Positions 21,835 through 34,023 of a DNA stretch of 64,000 bases are shown piece by piece (within the stretch, counting starts at the first letter, position 1; the number at the start of each line of letters is the position of its first letter). The translations under genes and the position numbers were made by a program. Source of the stretch: Imbricaverruca yamaguchii (lineage: Eukaryota > Arthropoda > Thecostraca > Neoverrucidae); NCBI GenBank assembly GCA_034440575.1, contig JAOTOL010001661.1, forward strand, positions 1,394,001-1,458,000. The letters are read 5' to 3'. The notes under the pieces were generated by a model. It saw only the letters and a list, made by a program, of their open reading frames with translations. It was not told the DNA's origin and ran no database searches.

Positions 21835-22190
21835 CACGCCGTCGCAACTGGCAACCCGGTGTGGCAGCGCAGTCTGGTAACCCACTATCGCCACCGTCAT
21901 AGCTGGCAACCTGGCGTGGCAGCGCAGTCTGGTAACCGGGCGTCGCAGTCACGTCTGATAGTCCGTTGTGACGGTCGAGTCGGGTACCTTGTTCTGGTAG
22001 TCGGGCTTAGAACCCCGGCATGGTAGCCTGTCTGACACCGTGTGGTAACCCGTTCTTGCCGTCGTGTCTGATGACGTGGTCCGAAACATTGTTTTCCCGT
22101 AGCACAGTCTTGCAACCTGATTTGGTGATCCAGCCTTGCAACCTGGCGTGTCAATCCGGTTACGCAACCTGGTCTGACTGAGCCTGCACG
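21835..22190 (+). repeat. Degenerate CTGGYAACCTGGCGTGGCAG repeat
   Basis: Imperfect units of 20-25 bp with GGTAACC and GGCAACCTGGCGT cores. Confidence 0.75.
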
Positions 22191-22276
22191 TATCTGAGAA
22201 CCTAGCGTTTTTGTTGGTTAAAAGGCTGGGTGCTTATATTCTTAGGTATGGTTGATGAACACGAGAATATCTGCTT

Positions 22277-22319
22277 GCGCTGTATGACCAACGCAGTCGA
22301 TGCGCCCCTAAAACCCAAT
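22277..22319 (+). mobile_element. 43-bp LINE/SINE 3'-end insertion with TSD
   Basis: Carries GCGCTGTATGACCAACGCAG then TCGATGCGCCCCTAAAACCC and AAT. It is flanked by exact 14-bp repeats GAGAATATCTGCTT at 22263-22276 and 22320-22333. Confidence 0.82.
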
Positions 22320-22333
22320 GAGAATATCTGCTT

Positions 22334-22904
22334 ATTGTGGAGCTAGTTGTATGGTGAACCGGAAGAACACGACGAGTTGATGAATGGGAAAGTTATGGGT
22401 GGGAGCTTCGCCTTCGACACAGGACCCATCATCGTACTCTCCCATTAACAAATATGAGTCAGATTTCTGTTAAAAAAGAAATTCAGTAAGGTCTACACAC
22501 TTTCTATAGTGAAACTTCAAAACTACTTCCTCGAATATTGCCAATAACCTTCCAGATGTCAAGCGACGAGTCTAAGGTGAATGGAAGTTGAACTGTTCAA
22601 GTCTGCCTGCCCTTTCCTTTCTCAAATTGCCCAACACAAAACTAGCAAATTCTATCAGTAATACATGAATCAGCCGACTAGCCGCACTCTGCCACCAGAA
22701 CTAGGCGGGTGGATGTGTCGTGGTCTGCTGCTGTATTTTTGTAATTTGTGGACGTGGCTCGGACTCCATGCTCGGCGCTGAGATTGGATGCTGGCTGGGC
22801 GATACGGTGCAGTTGGTGGAGGAATCTTGGACCGGGCCGGCGGGTCTGACCGGCGCCGGCCGGCGCCACCCGCACCGCGCATGGTGACCGCGAGGTCGTT
22901 GCAG
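22334..22904 (+). other. Intron, GC-rich toward exon 12
   Basis: No feature recognised until the acceptor of exon 12. The long minus-strand open frames over 22670-23300 are the antisense shadow of exon 12 and its flanks. Confidence 0.5.
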
Positions 22905-23144
22905 ACACCAGCGACTCGGACAGCGATCCGAGTCCGGCCGAGCCGAGTGGCGGCGGCGGGGGCGGGGGCGGGGGCGGCGGCACCAGCGGCGGTGGCGGCG
23001 CCGCGCCGCGCCGCACGCCGCCCAAGCGCAGCCGCCGCCGGCGCCAGGCCATCCCGGTGGCGACGCCGCGCGTGCCCAGTCTGGACGGCCGCTCCAGTCC
23101 GCTGACGCTGGAGGAGCGTGCTGAGCGCACCGAGCCGGACACAG
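22905..23144 (+). CDS. RhoGAPp190: RhoGAPp190 exon 12: acidic, polyglycine and basic linker
   Basis: The acceptor is GGTCGTTGCAG/AC and the donor ACACAG/GTGGGA, phase 1 in and out. It reads TSDSDSDPSPAEPSG, a run of 11 glycines, then TSGGGGAAPRRTPPKRSRRR and ends TLEERAERTEPDT. The SDxSD patch followed by a basic cluster parallels the THSDASDDEA...KRKGR segment of vertebrate p190. The polyglycine tract is GGC/GGG-coded and likely variable in length. Confidence 0.82.
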
Positions 23145-23149
23145 GTGGG

Positions 23150-23835
23150 AGGGCCCGGCGTGACCGACGCTGCCCGCGGCATGTCGCCAGCGAGGCACGC
23201 CCCCGGCATCGGGACGCCGGCCGCGGCATGTTTCCATTAAGGCACGCCCCGGCATCGGGACGCCGGCCGCGGCATGTTTCCATTAAGGCACGCCCCGGCA
23301 TCGGGACGCCGGCCGCGGCATGTCTCCATTAAGGCACGCCCCCGGCATCGGGCCGCCGGCCGCGGCATGTTTCCATTAAGGGGCACGCCCCGGCATCGGG
23401 ACGCCGGCCGCGGCATGTCTCCATTAAGGCACGCCCCCGGCATCGGGACGCCGGCCGTGGCATGTTTCCATTAAGGCACCCCCGGCACCGGGACGCCGGT
23501 CGCGGCATGTCCTCATTAAGGCACTCTTAGCCTGCACACTGGTCGCGGTGTCATTAAGGCAAGCCCTGCAAGTCCGACGGGCCCGGCACCCTATTAAGGC
23601 ACCCCCGGTCTCGTATGGCCTTGCAACACTGGTCGCGGCGTGTCGCCATTAAGGCAAGCCCTGGCCTCCAATGTCCTGCGACGTCGGCCGCGGCATGTCC
23701 TCATTAAGGCACGCTCCGGTCTCGTATGGCCTTGCAACACTGGTCGCGGCGTGTCGCCATTAAGGCACGCCCTGGCCTCCGATGGCCTTGCGACGTCGGC
23801 CGCGGCATGTCGCCGTTAAGGTACGCCCCGGCCTT
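23150..23835 (+). repeat. About 47-bp GC-rich minisatellite after exon 12
   Basis: Units of CCATTAAGGCACGCCCC, CGGCATCGGGACGCCGGCCG and CGGCATGTTT, becoming diverged after 23500 (with CTCGTATGGCCTTGCAACAC blocks). About 13 units. Confidence 0.93.
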
Positions 23836-24118
23836 GAATGGCATGAGTTTATGCACGAATCGAGTCACGTTTTATTTCGTGTGTGCCAATTTTGCACTAG
23901 GCTTCCCGTGGAGTGGAAGTGCTAACGCATGCCTGCCTTTGTTTTCTTTTGCTAAGTTTGACCATTCGAGCTAGGGATCCAAGGATCGGATCACGCTTTA
24001 CATTGATAAAATAGCGTGGAAGTAAGTCGGCCTCGGGTGTGCTGCTGGATATGCTTGTATGCCGTCTCTGTCTGCGTCTGCTGCCCGCTTCTGGTGTGGC
24101 ATGGCTTGTGTTGTGCTC

Positions 24119-24122
<4 letters not shown>

Positions 24123-24190
<68 letters not shown>
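24123..24190 (+). repeat. (AT)n microsatellite
   Basis: About 34 perfect AT dinucleotides. Confidence 0.99.
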
Positions 24191-24192
<2 letters not shown>

Positions 24193-24910
24193 TTCTATCA
24201 TGGAAACCGGGGTCGAGTGCGGTCTGGTTCGCCTTCGGTTCAATGGTGTGTTTGTTTTATTAAGCGTTTGATGGCGCGTTTCGTGCTAGACTAGCCCCGG
24301 ACTGTGTCATTGCTCCGGACTGGTCGCCTCGATTGACGCCATAGACGACAGACAATAAAATGCGAGCTGCAAGTCAGAACCGCCTCCTCGAATCAGGCCC
24401 AACTGACCGTATTTGCGGGCGTTGGATGATGGTCCAGGCGCGGTGTAGCTGGACCCCGACGGATCTGTGTTAATGGACCGTCTCAGTTGCCATATTTTCA
24501 CTGCGAACCGTTGAATATGTCATTGTTAAGGAGCTAATTGCGTTCATTTGCGTTTATTTAATGCCGCTATTTCCAGCCATATATCGCCACATTTATCATG
24601 TGCTTAGCATGTTTCTCTCTTGAGCTCATCCCGATCACTTATTCATCGCGGTAACGTTACAAGCCAGTCTCCCTGAATGTGGTTGTTCTGTAAAAAATGA
24701 ACAGGTAAATTGTAATGTGTCGTGTATCGCAAAAGTGGGCCTGCGTATGACCAGTATTCCACCCAACGTTCTACGTTGCTTGGTGTCGCTGTTTTTTGTG
24801 ATACATTTTGCCACAGCCGGCGTGTTGCTGTACATATCATGTGTCATCTCTAGTGTTTAGAGCTGTTCTGGTATAGCGTTGTCTGTCGGCATGATACCCT
24901 CGTTGAGCGC
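24191..24910 (+). other. Intron, no supported feature
   Basis: No coding or repeat signal recognised. Confidence 0.5.
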
Positions 24911-25565
24911 TGTATGATCTCTCTAGTCGATGCTCTCTAACCAACCAACCAACCAACCAACCAACCAACCAACCAACCAACCAACCAACCAACCAACCAA
25001 CCAACCAACCAACCAACCAACCAACCAACCAACCAACCAACCAACCAACCAACCAACCAACCAACCAACCAACCAACCAACCAACCAACCAACCAACCAA
25101 CCAACCAACCAACCAACCAACCAACCAACCAACCAACCAACCAACCAACCAACCAACCAACCAACCAACCAACCAACCAACCAACCAACCAACCAACCAA
25201 CCAACCACTAACCACTAACCACTAACCACTAACCACTAACCACTAACCACTAACCACTAACCACTAACCACTAACCACTAACCACTAACCACTAACCACT
25301 AACCACTAACCACTAACCACTAACCACTAACCACTAACCACTAACCACTAACCACTAACCACTAACCACTAACCACTAACCACTAACCACTAACCACTAA
25401 CCACTAACCACTAACCACTAACCACTAACCACTAACCACTAACCACTAACCACTAACCACTAACCACTAACCACTAACCACTAACCACTAACCACTAACA
25501 ACTAACAACTAACAACTAACAACTAACAACTAACAACTAACAACTAACAACTAACCAACTAACCT

Positions 25566-25597
<32 letters not shown>

Positions 25598-25611
25598 CTA
25601 ACTAACTAATT
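24911..25611 (+). repeat. Compound array (CCAA)n-(CCACTAA)n-(CAACTAA)n-(CTAA)n
   Basis: 24938-25204 is (CCAA)n, about 66 units. 25205-25496 is (CCACTAA)n, about 41 units. 25497-25550 is (CAACTAA)n, and the rest (CTAA)n. The array starts right after a diverged dispersed-tail motif (GCGCTGTATGATC, AGTCGATGCTCTCTAA), so it probably grew from the tetranucleotide tail of such an insertion. The 93-123 codon open frames here are repeat translation. Confidence 0.97.
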
Positions 25612-25948
25612 ACTTGATTAAAAAAACGCATTACGTCTTCAGCATAACGTCTACGAGTATTTGTACTTACAAACATGACAGCTTCACTGATCATGATTTA
25701 TGTTATCTTAGCGCAAGTAGTTTTCGGGGGAGGGAAAATCCCCACCCCACAAGCACCATTAATGTCTGTTGATGGTGGAGCCACTTCGATCTTACTCCAA
25801 AATAATTCATTTCTCTATATGATCATAACATTCCTGGCTTGTATTTGAAGTACTCTGAATATTTGTATTAGCACTGCACTGTCGCCGGCTACACTACACT
25901 AGCGACTACACTGTCGCCATACTAGCTATAGCGATCGCCGTCGGCTAT
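25612..25948 (+). other. Intron, no supported feature
   Basis: AT-rich; a small imperfect duplicate of CACTACACTAGCGAC-like words near 25890. Nothing else. Confidence 0.5.
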
Positions 25949-26438
25949 CGGTATGTTAGGTTGGTGAGTCGCTATATGTTAGGTTGGTGAGTCACTATAT
26001 GTTAGGTTGGTGAGTCACTATATGTTAGGTTGGTGATTCACTATATGATAGGTTGGTGAGTCACTATATGTTAGGTTGGTGAGTCACTATATGTTAGGCT
26101 GGTGAGTCACTATATGCTAGGTTGGTGAGTCACTATATGTTAGGTTGGTGAGTCACTATATGTTAGGTTGGTGAGTCACTATATGTTAGGTTGGTGAGTC
26201 ACTATATGTTAGGTTGGTGAGTCACTATATGTTAGGTTGGTGAGTCACTATATGTTAGGTTGGTGAGTCACTATATGTTAGGTTGGTGAGTCACTATATG
26301 TTAGGTTGGTGAGTCACTATATGTTAGGTTGGTGAGTCACTATATGTTAGGTTGGTGAGTCACTATATGTTAGGTTGGTGAGTCACTATATGTTAGGTTG
26401 GTGAGTCACTATATGTTAGGCTGGTGAGTCACTATACC
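25949..26438 (+). repeat. 23-bp TATGTTAGGTTGGTGAGTCACTA minisatellite
   Basis: About 21 very homogeneous units; each includes GGTGAGTCAC, which resembles a 5' splice site (G/GTGAGT). It lies about 115 bp upstream of exon 13. Confidence 0.96.
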
Positions 26439-26556
26439 AGTGCCGTATGTCGCTATGGCGGTCTGTTGTGTCGTCAGGTTGGTTAGTTTCTATAGCAGAG
26501 CCGTGTGTCGCCATGACAGTCCGTTGTGTCGCTATGACGATCCCTCGTGTCGCCAG

Positions 26557-26733
26557 TGCTGGGCGGCAGCGACTCGGAGGAGTCGGTGGCTGAGGAGGAG
26601 GGCACCTTCAATCGGCAGAAGTACGCCAGCAGCTCGGTGCGCCTGCGCAGAACGGCGGCCAAGCGGGCCGGCGTGCCCGCCGCCATCCCCGTGGTGCCCG
26701 TACTGCCGTCTCGCGCCACCGGCTCACCGCTGC
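26557..26733 (+). CDS. RhoGAPp190: RhoGAPp190 exon 13: linker
   Basis: The acceptor is CGTGTCGCCAG/TG and the donor CTGC/GTGAGT (strong), phase 1 in and out. It reads VLGGSDSEESVAEEEGTFNR, then QKYASSSVRLRRTAAKRAG and ends SRATGSPL. Acidic Ser-rich then basic composition fits the pre-RhoGAP linker. Confidence 0.85.
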
Positions 26734-26756
26734 GTGAGTGCCGGCCTTCACCGGTA

Positions 26757-28260
26757 CCTGCTGTCCCGTCACATCACCTGCTGTCCCGTCACATCATCTG
26801 CTGTCCCGTCACATCATCTGCTGCCCCGTCACAACATCTGCTGCCCCGTCACAACATCTGCTAGCACGTTACATCACATACTTCCGGTCCCGTCACAACA
26901 TCTGCTGCCCCGTCACGTCACCTGCTCCCCGTCACATCACCTGCTCCTTGCCCGTACATATCTGTCCCGTCACATCACCTGCTGCCCCGTCACATCATCT
27001 GCTGCCCTGTCACATCACCTGCTGCCCCGTCACATCATCTACTGTTCCGTACATCTCTGCTGCCCCGTCACAACACCTGCTGCCCATCACGTCACCTGTC
27101 CCCGTTACAACACCTGCTGCCCCGTCACATCACCTGATGTCCCGTCACATCTGTTGCCCCGTTACGTCACCTGCTGCCCCGTCACATCACCTGCTGTCCC
27201 GTCACATCACCTGCTGTCCCGTCACATCACCTGCTGTCCCGTCACAACATCTGCTGTCCCGTCACATCATCTGCTGTCCCGTCACATCACCTGCTGCCCC
27301 GTCACATCATCTGCTGCCCCGTCACATCATCTGCTGCCCCGTCACATCACCTGCTGTCCCGTCACATCACCTGCTGTCCCGTCACATCATATGCTGCCCC
27401 GTCACATCACCTGCTGCCCCGTCACATCATCTGCTGCCCCGTCACATCACCTGCTGCCCCGTCACATCACCTGCTGTCCCGTCACATCACCTGCTGTCCC
27501 GTCACATCACCTGCTGTCCCGTCACAACATCTGCTGCCCCGTTACGTCACATACTGTCCCGTCACATCATCTGCTGCCCCGTCACATCACCTGCTGCCCC
27601 GTCACATCACCTGCTGTCCCCGTCACATCACCTGCCCCGTACTATCTGCCCCGTCACATCACCTGCTGCCCCGTCACACATCCTTCCTGCCCTTTTACGT
27701 CACATACTGCCCCGTCACATCACCTGCTGCCCCGTCTTCGTCACATCATCTGCTGCCCCGTCACATCACCTGCTGCCCCGTCACATCACCTGCTGCCCCG
27801 TCACATCACCTGCTGCCCCGTCACATCATCTGCTGCCCCGTCACATCATCTGCTGCCCCGTCACAACACCTGCTGCCCCGTAACATCACCTGATGCCCCG
27901 TCACATCACCTACTGCCCCGTCACATCATCTGCTACCACGTTGCATCACATACTTCCCCGTCACATCATCTGCTGCCCCGTCACAACATCTGCTGCCCTG
28001 TCACAACATCTGCTGCCCCATCACGTCACCTGCTGCCCCGTAACATCATCTGCTGCCCCGTCACAACACCTGCTGCCCCATCACGTCACCTGTTCACCCG
28101 TCACATCATCTGCTGCCCACGTCACATCACCTGCTCTCCCGTCACATCACCTGCTGCTCCGTCACATCACCTGCTATCCCGCCACACCATGTGCTATGGC
28201 GGGGTAACGTGCTTCTCCGTCACGTTACCTACTGCCCCGTCACAACATCTTTTGCCCAGC
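26757..28260 (+). repeat. 20-bp CTGCTGCCCCGTCACATCAC minisatellite
   Basis: About 75 units with C/T and C/A variants, starting 24 bp after the exon-13 donor and decaying toward 28500. Its open frames of 381 and 629 codons are translation of the array (PSHHLL, CCPVTS repeats), not a protein. Confidence 0.96.
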
Positions 28261-28499
28261 AACAGCATCTGCCCACTGACTATTTACTACCCCCTCATCA
28301 TGCGCACCGCCAGGACGTGCTGTCCTTAGCATCCCTGCTGCCCCTTTATACCACCTACTGTCCCCGCCACAGGACCTATTTCCTGGACACCATCTACTGT
28401 CCAACCCCCACCCCACCCGTACGGCGCCTGCGGCTGGCTATTACCCCCTTCGGGAATCTTCAGCATCCTCATGCCACCCAATGCCCGTGACACACCCTA

Positions 28500-29962
28500 C
28501 TGTTCGTGGATACCGTCTGCCATGTCGTCACATGATATTCCGCCTAGTCGCATGACCTGCTTCAATTATCGATCTTGAGAATGCAATTAGGTTCTATTTG
28601 ATGTTGAAATTATCAATCCGTTTTATCCGTCGACTGTGCGTCAAACTTACCAGTGCAAATACAAATTTAATTGAGGCCATTTGCAAATGTATTCACGTGG
28701 GCTCAAGATGCCGTATCGCGCTACGATCTGACCGTTGTGCGGGGCAAATACTCATTTGCATTTCATCAGGATGTGGCTGGGGTGTGGGGCGAAGACTAAG
28801 TTCCTACATTTTAGCGCACCATCCTTTGTATCATATCACAACCCTTAACGAATGCCTTCTATTCTGTTCCATCTCAAAGTACTCAGAGACTACTTTGACC
28901 TCTCACAACCATTCGCCTTTTTAGTGTGTGCTCTTAATCATCAATGCAAGGCCTATCGAGTCAGATTGGGCAATAACGTCAGCTGCTGGGGTGCCATTTG
29001 GTTACATGTTTGACACGCTTGACAATTGTGATCGATATCGTTTTTTTTTCGCTGTGCCAATTGAGCGAATTACGATGCATCATTTGTGTGCAAATAGCTA
29101 GCTTTCGTCGAAGCGGCTTCGAAAGGCATCGATCGGTCGCCGGGTTTGCTTCAGCCAACTTCACCGGTGAAAATTGTACACACGCTACCACGTCAGCCAA
29201 GCTACCGTAAAAGAGGTTTGATATGTAAATATCAATATAAATGTGTTGTATTCAGCTGCGATCGACGAACGCTGTTCTTGCTATTTTCACAAACCCCCAC
29301 CCGAAAAAAAATGTTGCATTGGCTATCATGGCGAACCCACAGATAAAAAACTGATGCCAATCACAACCGTCACAAGTTTTATGTATGTAGCTAACCGATA
29401 CCCCAGCAGTTGATGGCTATTGCCCAGATCTGCATTAATGAATTACTTATACTCACGGAATTATTCATCTGCGGCATGTGCCTTCTCGCAATCTGATCTC
29501 CCGTAACAGTAGACTGCCATTAGCAAGTCTGCTGTACCGCTGCCGACCATCCATAGCTAGCCTGTGTGCTGGCCATCACTAACACCGCCATTGTCGTGCT
29601 TCACACTTCGTTTATATATGCAAATAGCTTCATACATGTACATGACACCTGATTAGGGTGTTATTTTGCCGCTGGATACTTAGCGCTAAGTGCACGCAAT
29701 GTTCTGCAGCGTAGTTGTCAGCGCTGGGCCTCCACTGCAGCTGCTCGCAAAGTTCTGGATACTGTTCCATATATTTGGAGGTGGCCGAGGGATGGGGTAG
29801 AGCACGACCGAAGAATTATATTATCGTTTTAAACTTCGAAGATTGATGTTGCGCATACCATTAAGTAAGGAATTAAATGGGGTGTGTGCCAAAATTGGCC
29901 CTGCTTATCAACAGGCGAGAGGAGATAAATTCTGAGAATTCAGATTGTCCAACGCTCGTCAC
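28500..29962 (+). other. Intron, no supported feature
   Basis: AT-richer intronic sequence. Nothing recognised. Confidence 0.5.
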
Positions 29963-29978
29963 CTCAAGTGAAAGCAAT

Positions 29979-30033
29979 GGGCGCAATATGGCCATAGTTG
30001 TCGACGCGCTATAAAGCCCAAATAACTAACTAA
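29979..30033 (+). mobile_element. 55-bp LINE/SINE 3'-end insertion with 16-bp TSD
   Basis: Carries GGGCGCAATATGGCC, GTCGACGCGC and CCCAAATAACTAACTAA. It is flanked by exact repeats CTCAAGTGAAAGCAAT at 29963-29978 and 30034-30049. This is the cleanest copy for showing that so short a fragment was itself the inserted unit. Confidence 0.88.
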
Positions 30034-30227
30034 CTCAAGTGAAAGCAATAACTCCTAGCTTGGCCGCCATTGCTCAATCGGGTGTGAAGCTAACCGCATC
30101 GCGTTGTTGTGCTGGGCTTGCAACTGAATACTTGAGTGTTGGTTAGTACTGAAGCCACTGGCGCATGGCTCAATGCATGCTTAAGTCGACTCGTTCGTTG
30201 TTATGCTGTGTTGTTTCTCGCGGGCAG

Positions 30228-30364
30228 CTGATGCCAGCTGGTTCAGTCAGATGTGTGACTTCTTTTCAGCTATCAAGTCCAAGTCGGAATCGCCTCGTGA
30301 TGGAGTCAATGAAGAGTCAGGTCTGGACGTGTCACTGTCGGCTGACTTCAGCTCTCCTGTGCTG
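30228..30364 (+). CDS. RhoGAPp190: RhoGAPp190 exon 14: linker
   Basis: The acceptor is CTCGCGGGCAG/CT and the donor GTGCTG/GTCAGT, giving phase 1 in and phase 0 out. It reads DASWFSQMCDFFSAIKSKSE, then SPRDGVNEESGLDVSLSADF and SSPVL. No named domain. Phase agreement on both sides supports it. Confidence 0.78.
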
Positions 30365-30479
30365 GTCAGTACTGATGCGTACCTGTGCACGAATTCTCGT
30401 CATGCAATGACTTCAATACGGACGCTTGTAACTTCCGCGTACTCGTACACAAATTGATCACTCAACAAGATTGACCCCC

Positions 30480-31145
30480 TGCGTACAAATTGCCCCCACT
30501 CCTGGGGCAGTCCTGTGTACAAACTGCCGCCACTCCTGGGACAGTCCTGCTTACAAACTGCCGCCACTCCTGGGACAGTCCTGTGTACAAACTGCCGCCA
30601 CTCCTGGGACAGTCCTGTGTACAAACTGCCGCCACTCCTGGGACAGTCCTGTGTACAAACTGCCGCCACTCCTGGGACAGTCCTGTGTACAAACTGCCGC
30701 CACTCCTGGGACAGTCCTGTGTTACAAACTGCCGCCACTCCTGGGACAGTCCTGTGTACAAACTGCCGCCACTCTCCTGGGACAGTCCTGTGTACAAACT
30801 GCCGCCACTCCTGGGACAGTCCTGTGTACAAACTGCCGCCACTCCTGGGACAGTCCTGTGTACAAACTGCCGCCACTCCTGGGACAGTCCTGTGTACAAA
30901 CTGCCGCCACTCCTGGGACAGTCCTGTGTACAAACTGCCGCCACTCCTGGGACAGTCCTGTTACAAACACTCCTGGGACAGTCCTGTGTACAAACTCGCC
31001 ACTCCTGGGACAGTCCTATGTACAAACTCCCGCCACTCCTGGGACAGTCCTGTGTACAAACTCGCCACTCCTCGGACAGTCCTGTGTACAAACTGCCGCC
31101 ACTCCTGGGACAATCTCTGCCTACAAACTGCCGCCACTTATGGGA
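30480..31145 (+). repeat. 34-bp minisatellite
   Basis: About 19 units of CTGTGTACAAACTGCCGCCA plus CTCCTGGGACAGTC with small indels. The open frames on both strands (205-256 codons) reflect the array. Confidence 0.96.
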
Positions 31146-33108
31146 CAGTCCTGGCATGTTAGTCGTGCCAAGTGCCATGCTGGCATGCCAACAACCATTA
31201 CTCGTTAGGCTTGTTTGATTTCGAGCTTCCAATTAGTTTTGAATATCTTTTTATTATTTGCTTAAGGTAGGTTTCAAGCTGCGAGCTATGTCCTCTGCTG
31301 TGGTAGTATTGGCAATATTTGGTGCATGAACTGGATTTTGACCGGCTTCAATAATACTTGCTGCCTTGAATTATCTCGTCACTCAGCTCGATGGCCAGTG
31401 CATCGAAAGCGCCCGGTCAAATTGTATACGTGGTTTGCCTGGTATATTAAAATATATGCAGGTAGCTGGTCACCGACATATTGGTGTTGGTGAGCTATGT
31501 TGTGTCCTTTATCATCTTATCAGGGGGAGGTCTCATCATTTATAACAAGCATTCGGCATATAGGTACCACCGAGCGGTTTTATCCCCACCCCTTAGTGTC
31601 AGTGGATGATATTGTTACCGTGATACCAGTGGATGGTCTCGTCCTCTGTGCTATACTAGTGGGCGGTTTCATCCCATATACCGTAGTACCAGTGGGTGAT
31701 TTCGTGTCTGATGCAGGTAATAGTGGACGGTTTTGTGCTCTGTATTATGGTATCATTAGTCGGTTCTTTGCACTTTGTTGCAGTGTTGCTTGTTCTAATC
31801 ATTGTGGTCCAATCGTGATGGGGCTGGATGCCCGTTTTGGCAAGGCTTTATGAGAACCCCGCAGTGTTAAAATAACAACTTCTTGTAAGGTGTGATATGT
31901 CGAACGAGTACAGCAGAATGTTGAAATCGTCATGGAAGTGACACTATTTCAAAATGTGTTAAATCCTGCAAATCCATATTTGAAGCAATTGCGTGCATAT
32001 TGCTGTTCCCGCTTTGCGTGTATTGAGAGGTGCCAACTTTGGTGACACTGCTATCAACGATAGCGATACGAACACAGTTGCTATAAATTGGTATTGCAGA
32101 ACATTTAGCCCCCGGCCGGGAGTGCCAGTTGACAGCTGGCCCGATAAGGCCGGGGACGAGCTACCAGGCGGCCGTGTCGATGCATTGGCGACACGTTAAA
32201 TTTTCGGTCTAAATTGTGCCATTGAACTGGAGTTCATCCGTCGGGTGGTGGGGCCAGGGTTCACGCAACAACCTCTGCTTAGCAATAGAACCCTGGTTCC
32301 TCAAGCCACCCCAGCAACAACTCGGATTAAATTTATTTATTAAAAAAACCTAACACATCATAGGTAATCCTCTCATCTGGAATTGCGCTACGGAATGTTT
32401 GTTATCACGATCCCGGATCCGTGATGGTGAGCATAAGCATGATACTTGTAAAGGGAGTGCAGTTAGAAACGAGTAATGAATTATTCACAAACACGCTCCA
32501 CGAAGCACGATGTCGGTACTCTTTTGGGGAGAATGTCGATTCAGTGTTCAGTGAGTGGTATATTTCGCGAATAATTTATCACTGGTACCCCGACGGCCAA
32601 GCACCCCTGTGTCCATATAACCCCGCATTTCACCAATTCCCAGGTGTGTCAAAACCCATAAATGTTGAAAAATAATCATATGATGGATCCATTGACAACT
32701 CCAGCATCCCAGACTCTTAATGCTTCAAAATCCTCGATTCTTCAAAACCACAGCATCGATCTTGAAACAAAACCTCATTCTTGAAACGAAAAAGCTACCA
32801 TGCCCCGCCCGCTTCAAAATCTCGAAATCATACGACAACGACCGGACAACGGTCATGGTAAAGCGAGCGAATTCGAAGCTTATAGCTCTGTTGAATGCAC
32901 TCTGACGTGCCAGGAGTCTCATACGAAAGGCGCGTAACCAGCTGCAGATGGCCCAGACTTGGTCAATTGACACCCAATCCACCCCCCCCCCCCGACCACG
33001 GTGTTTCTTATGAATGTATTTTCTGTGTAATCCGTGCTGAGTGAGGATACAGGAGTCAATGCTCTCATTCCTTCCATTATCTAGGTGGTCGGTGTCTGTA
33101 GTTGTATG
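31146..33108 (+). other. Intron; one possible short element
   Basis: Mostly nothing recognised. At about 32238-32310 an imperfect stem (GGTGGTGGGGCCAGGGTTC against GAACCCTGGTTCCTC...CCACC) is followed by AAATTTATTTATTAAAAAAA; this could be a small SINE-like or foldback element. A C12 run lies at 32982-32993. Confidence 0.4.
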
Positions 33109-33110
33109 AT

Positions 33111-33157
<47 letters not shown>

Positions 33158-33160
33158 TTT
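33109..33160 (+). repeat. (ATTT)n microsatellite
   Basis: About 13 tetranucleotides. Confidence 0.98.
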
Positions 33161-34023
33161 CACAATGCATGCCCTCCACGTGCAGTGGCTGTTACGGACA
33201 GTCTGGGTTTTCACAGGTATTTACAAAGAAAGGATAGATTAGTGGTCAGTAGCGGGAGCAGATGCGCAGCAAACAGTCGTACACAAACATAATACAATCA
33301 CTCTGCACTACACACGCCGTGCTCGCAACACTAGCTATAAACGAGCTTGTAGAAGTGATAGGAAAGCGATCTGCCACCCCTGGCGCCGCGCCTGCCCCGG
33401 CGTGTGTTCTTGGTGGGCGTTGTCATGGCGACGGCGACGCTCCCCTCGTCTGGTTTCCCGCTCGTGGGGAGGCTAGTGACTGGCGGGAGCGGCCAAGGTC
33501 GATGACGTCACGATGATTACGTCCAGTATCACAGCCATTCGTATCGACGCACAGTCACTTAAACACTTTTTCATGATGTTGCGAAGGCTCAGTCCGAATT
33601 GTTATACATAACAGGGTTGTCAGAGTTATGACGACATTTTCAGCTGACTCGAGGGTTTTGAAGCATTGGGGATTGCGAAGCTCTGGTTGTTGGACGCATT
33701 CGCAATTTTACAGAAATTGAAGCTTTTAAACATCGATCTTATCATGTAAGCTTCTGAAATTGAAGGTTTTGAGCCACCAGGATTTTAAAACGTTGGATTT
33801 TAAATTTGTACAAGGGAGATTGTTACCATTTCAGGGATTTTAATGCTCCGAATCAATGAATTTGACCAGTTCGTGAAATTACGAAAATTGAGAATTTGAG
33901 TGTTTGGACACTGAGGTCCTGCTTCGATTTTTTTGGTTATTTTGCGCTCGTTTCTAGCCATTCATCATGATCTTGTCAAAATCTATCTTGGTATTTGGTA
34001 TTGATCTATGAGGGTATTTTCAG
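33161..34023 (+). other. Intron, no supported feature
   Basis: A GC-rich island at 33375-33500 lacks a convincing exon frame. 33640-33910 has loose GAAGCTTTTGAAA/ATTTTAA word repetition. Confidence 0.45.

Noticed and set aside
21536..21880. Possible RhoGAP linker exon (GGKFAAQFRFPSGAQLRFRK)
   Set aside because: A CAG acceptor exists but no donor in the phase 1-in, phase 1-out needed between exons 11 and 12, and an in-frame stop follows.
22670..23301. Minus-strand frames of 179-207 codons over exon 12
   Set aside because: Antisense shadow of a GC-rich exon whose plus-strand reading fits splice phase on both sides.
24837..25208. WLVG and NQPT repeat proteins
   Set aside because: Tetranucleotide (CCAA)n translation.
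24938..25611. Internal telomeric repeat
   Set aside because: TTAGTGG/TTAG/TTGG units are not the arthropod TTAGG repeat; the array fits slippage from a retro-insertion tail.
26440..28329. 629-codon open frame (and a 381-codon one) of PSHHLL/CCPVTS repeats
   Set aside because: Translation of the 20-bp minisatellite; all register shifts follow unit indels, and the true exon 13 lies in another frame.
30462..31232. Overlapping 200-250 codon frames on both strands
   Set aside because: 34-bp array; open frames on both strands at once are expected from a stop-free unit.
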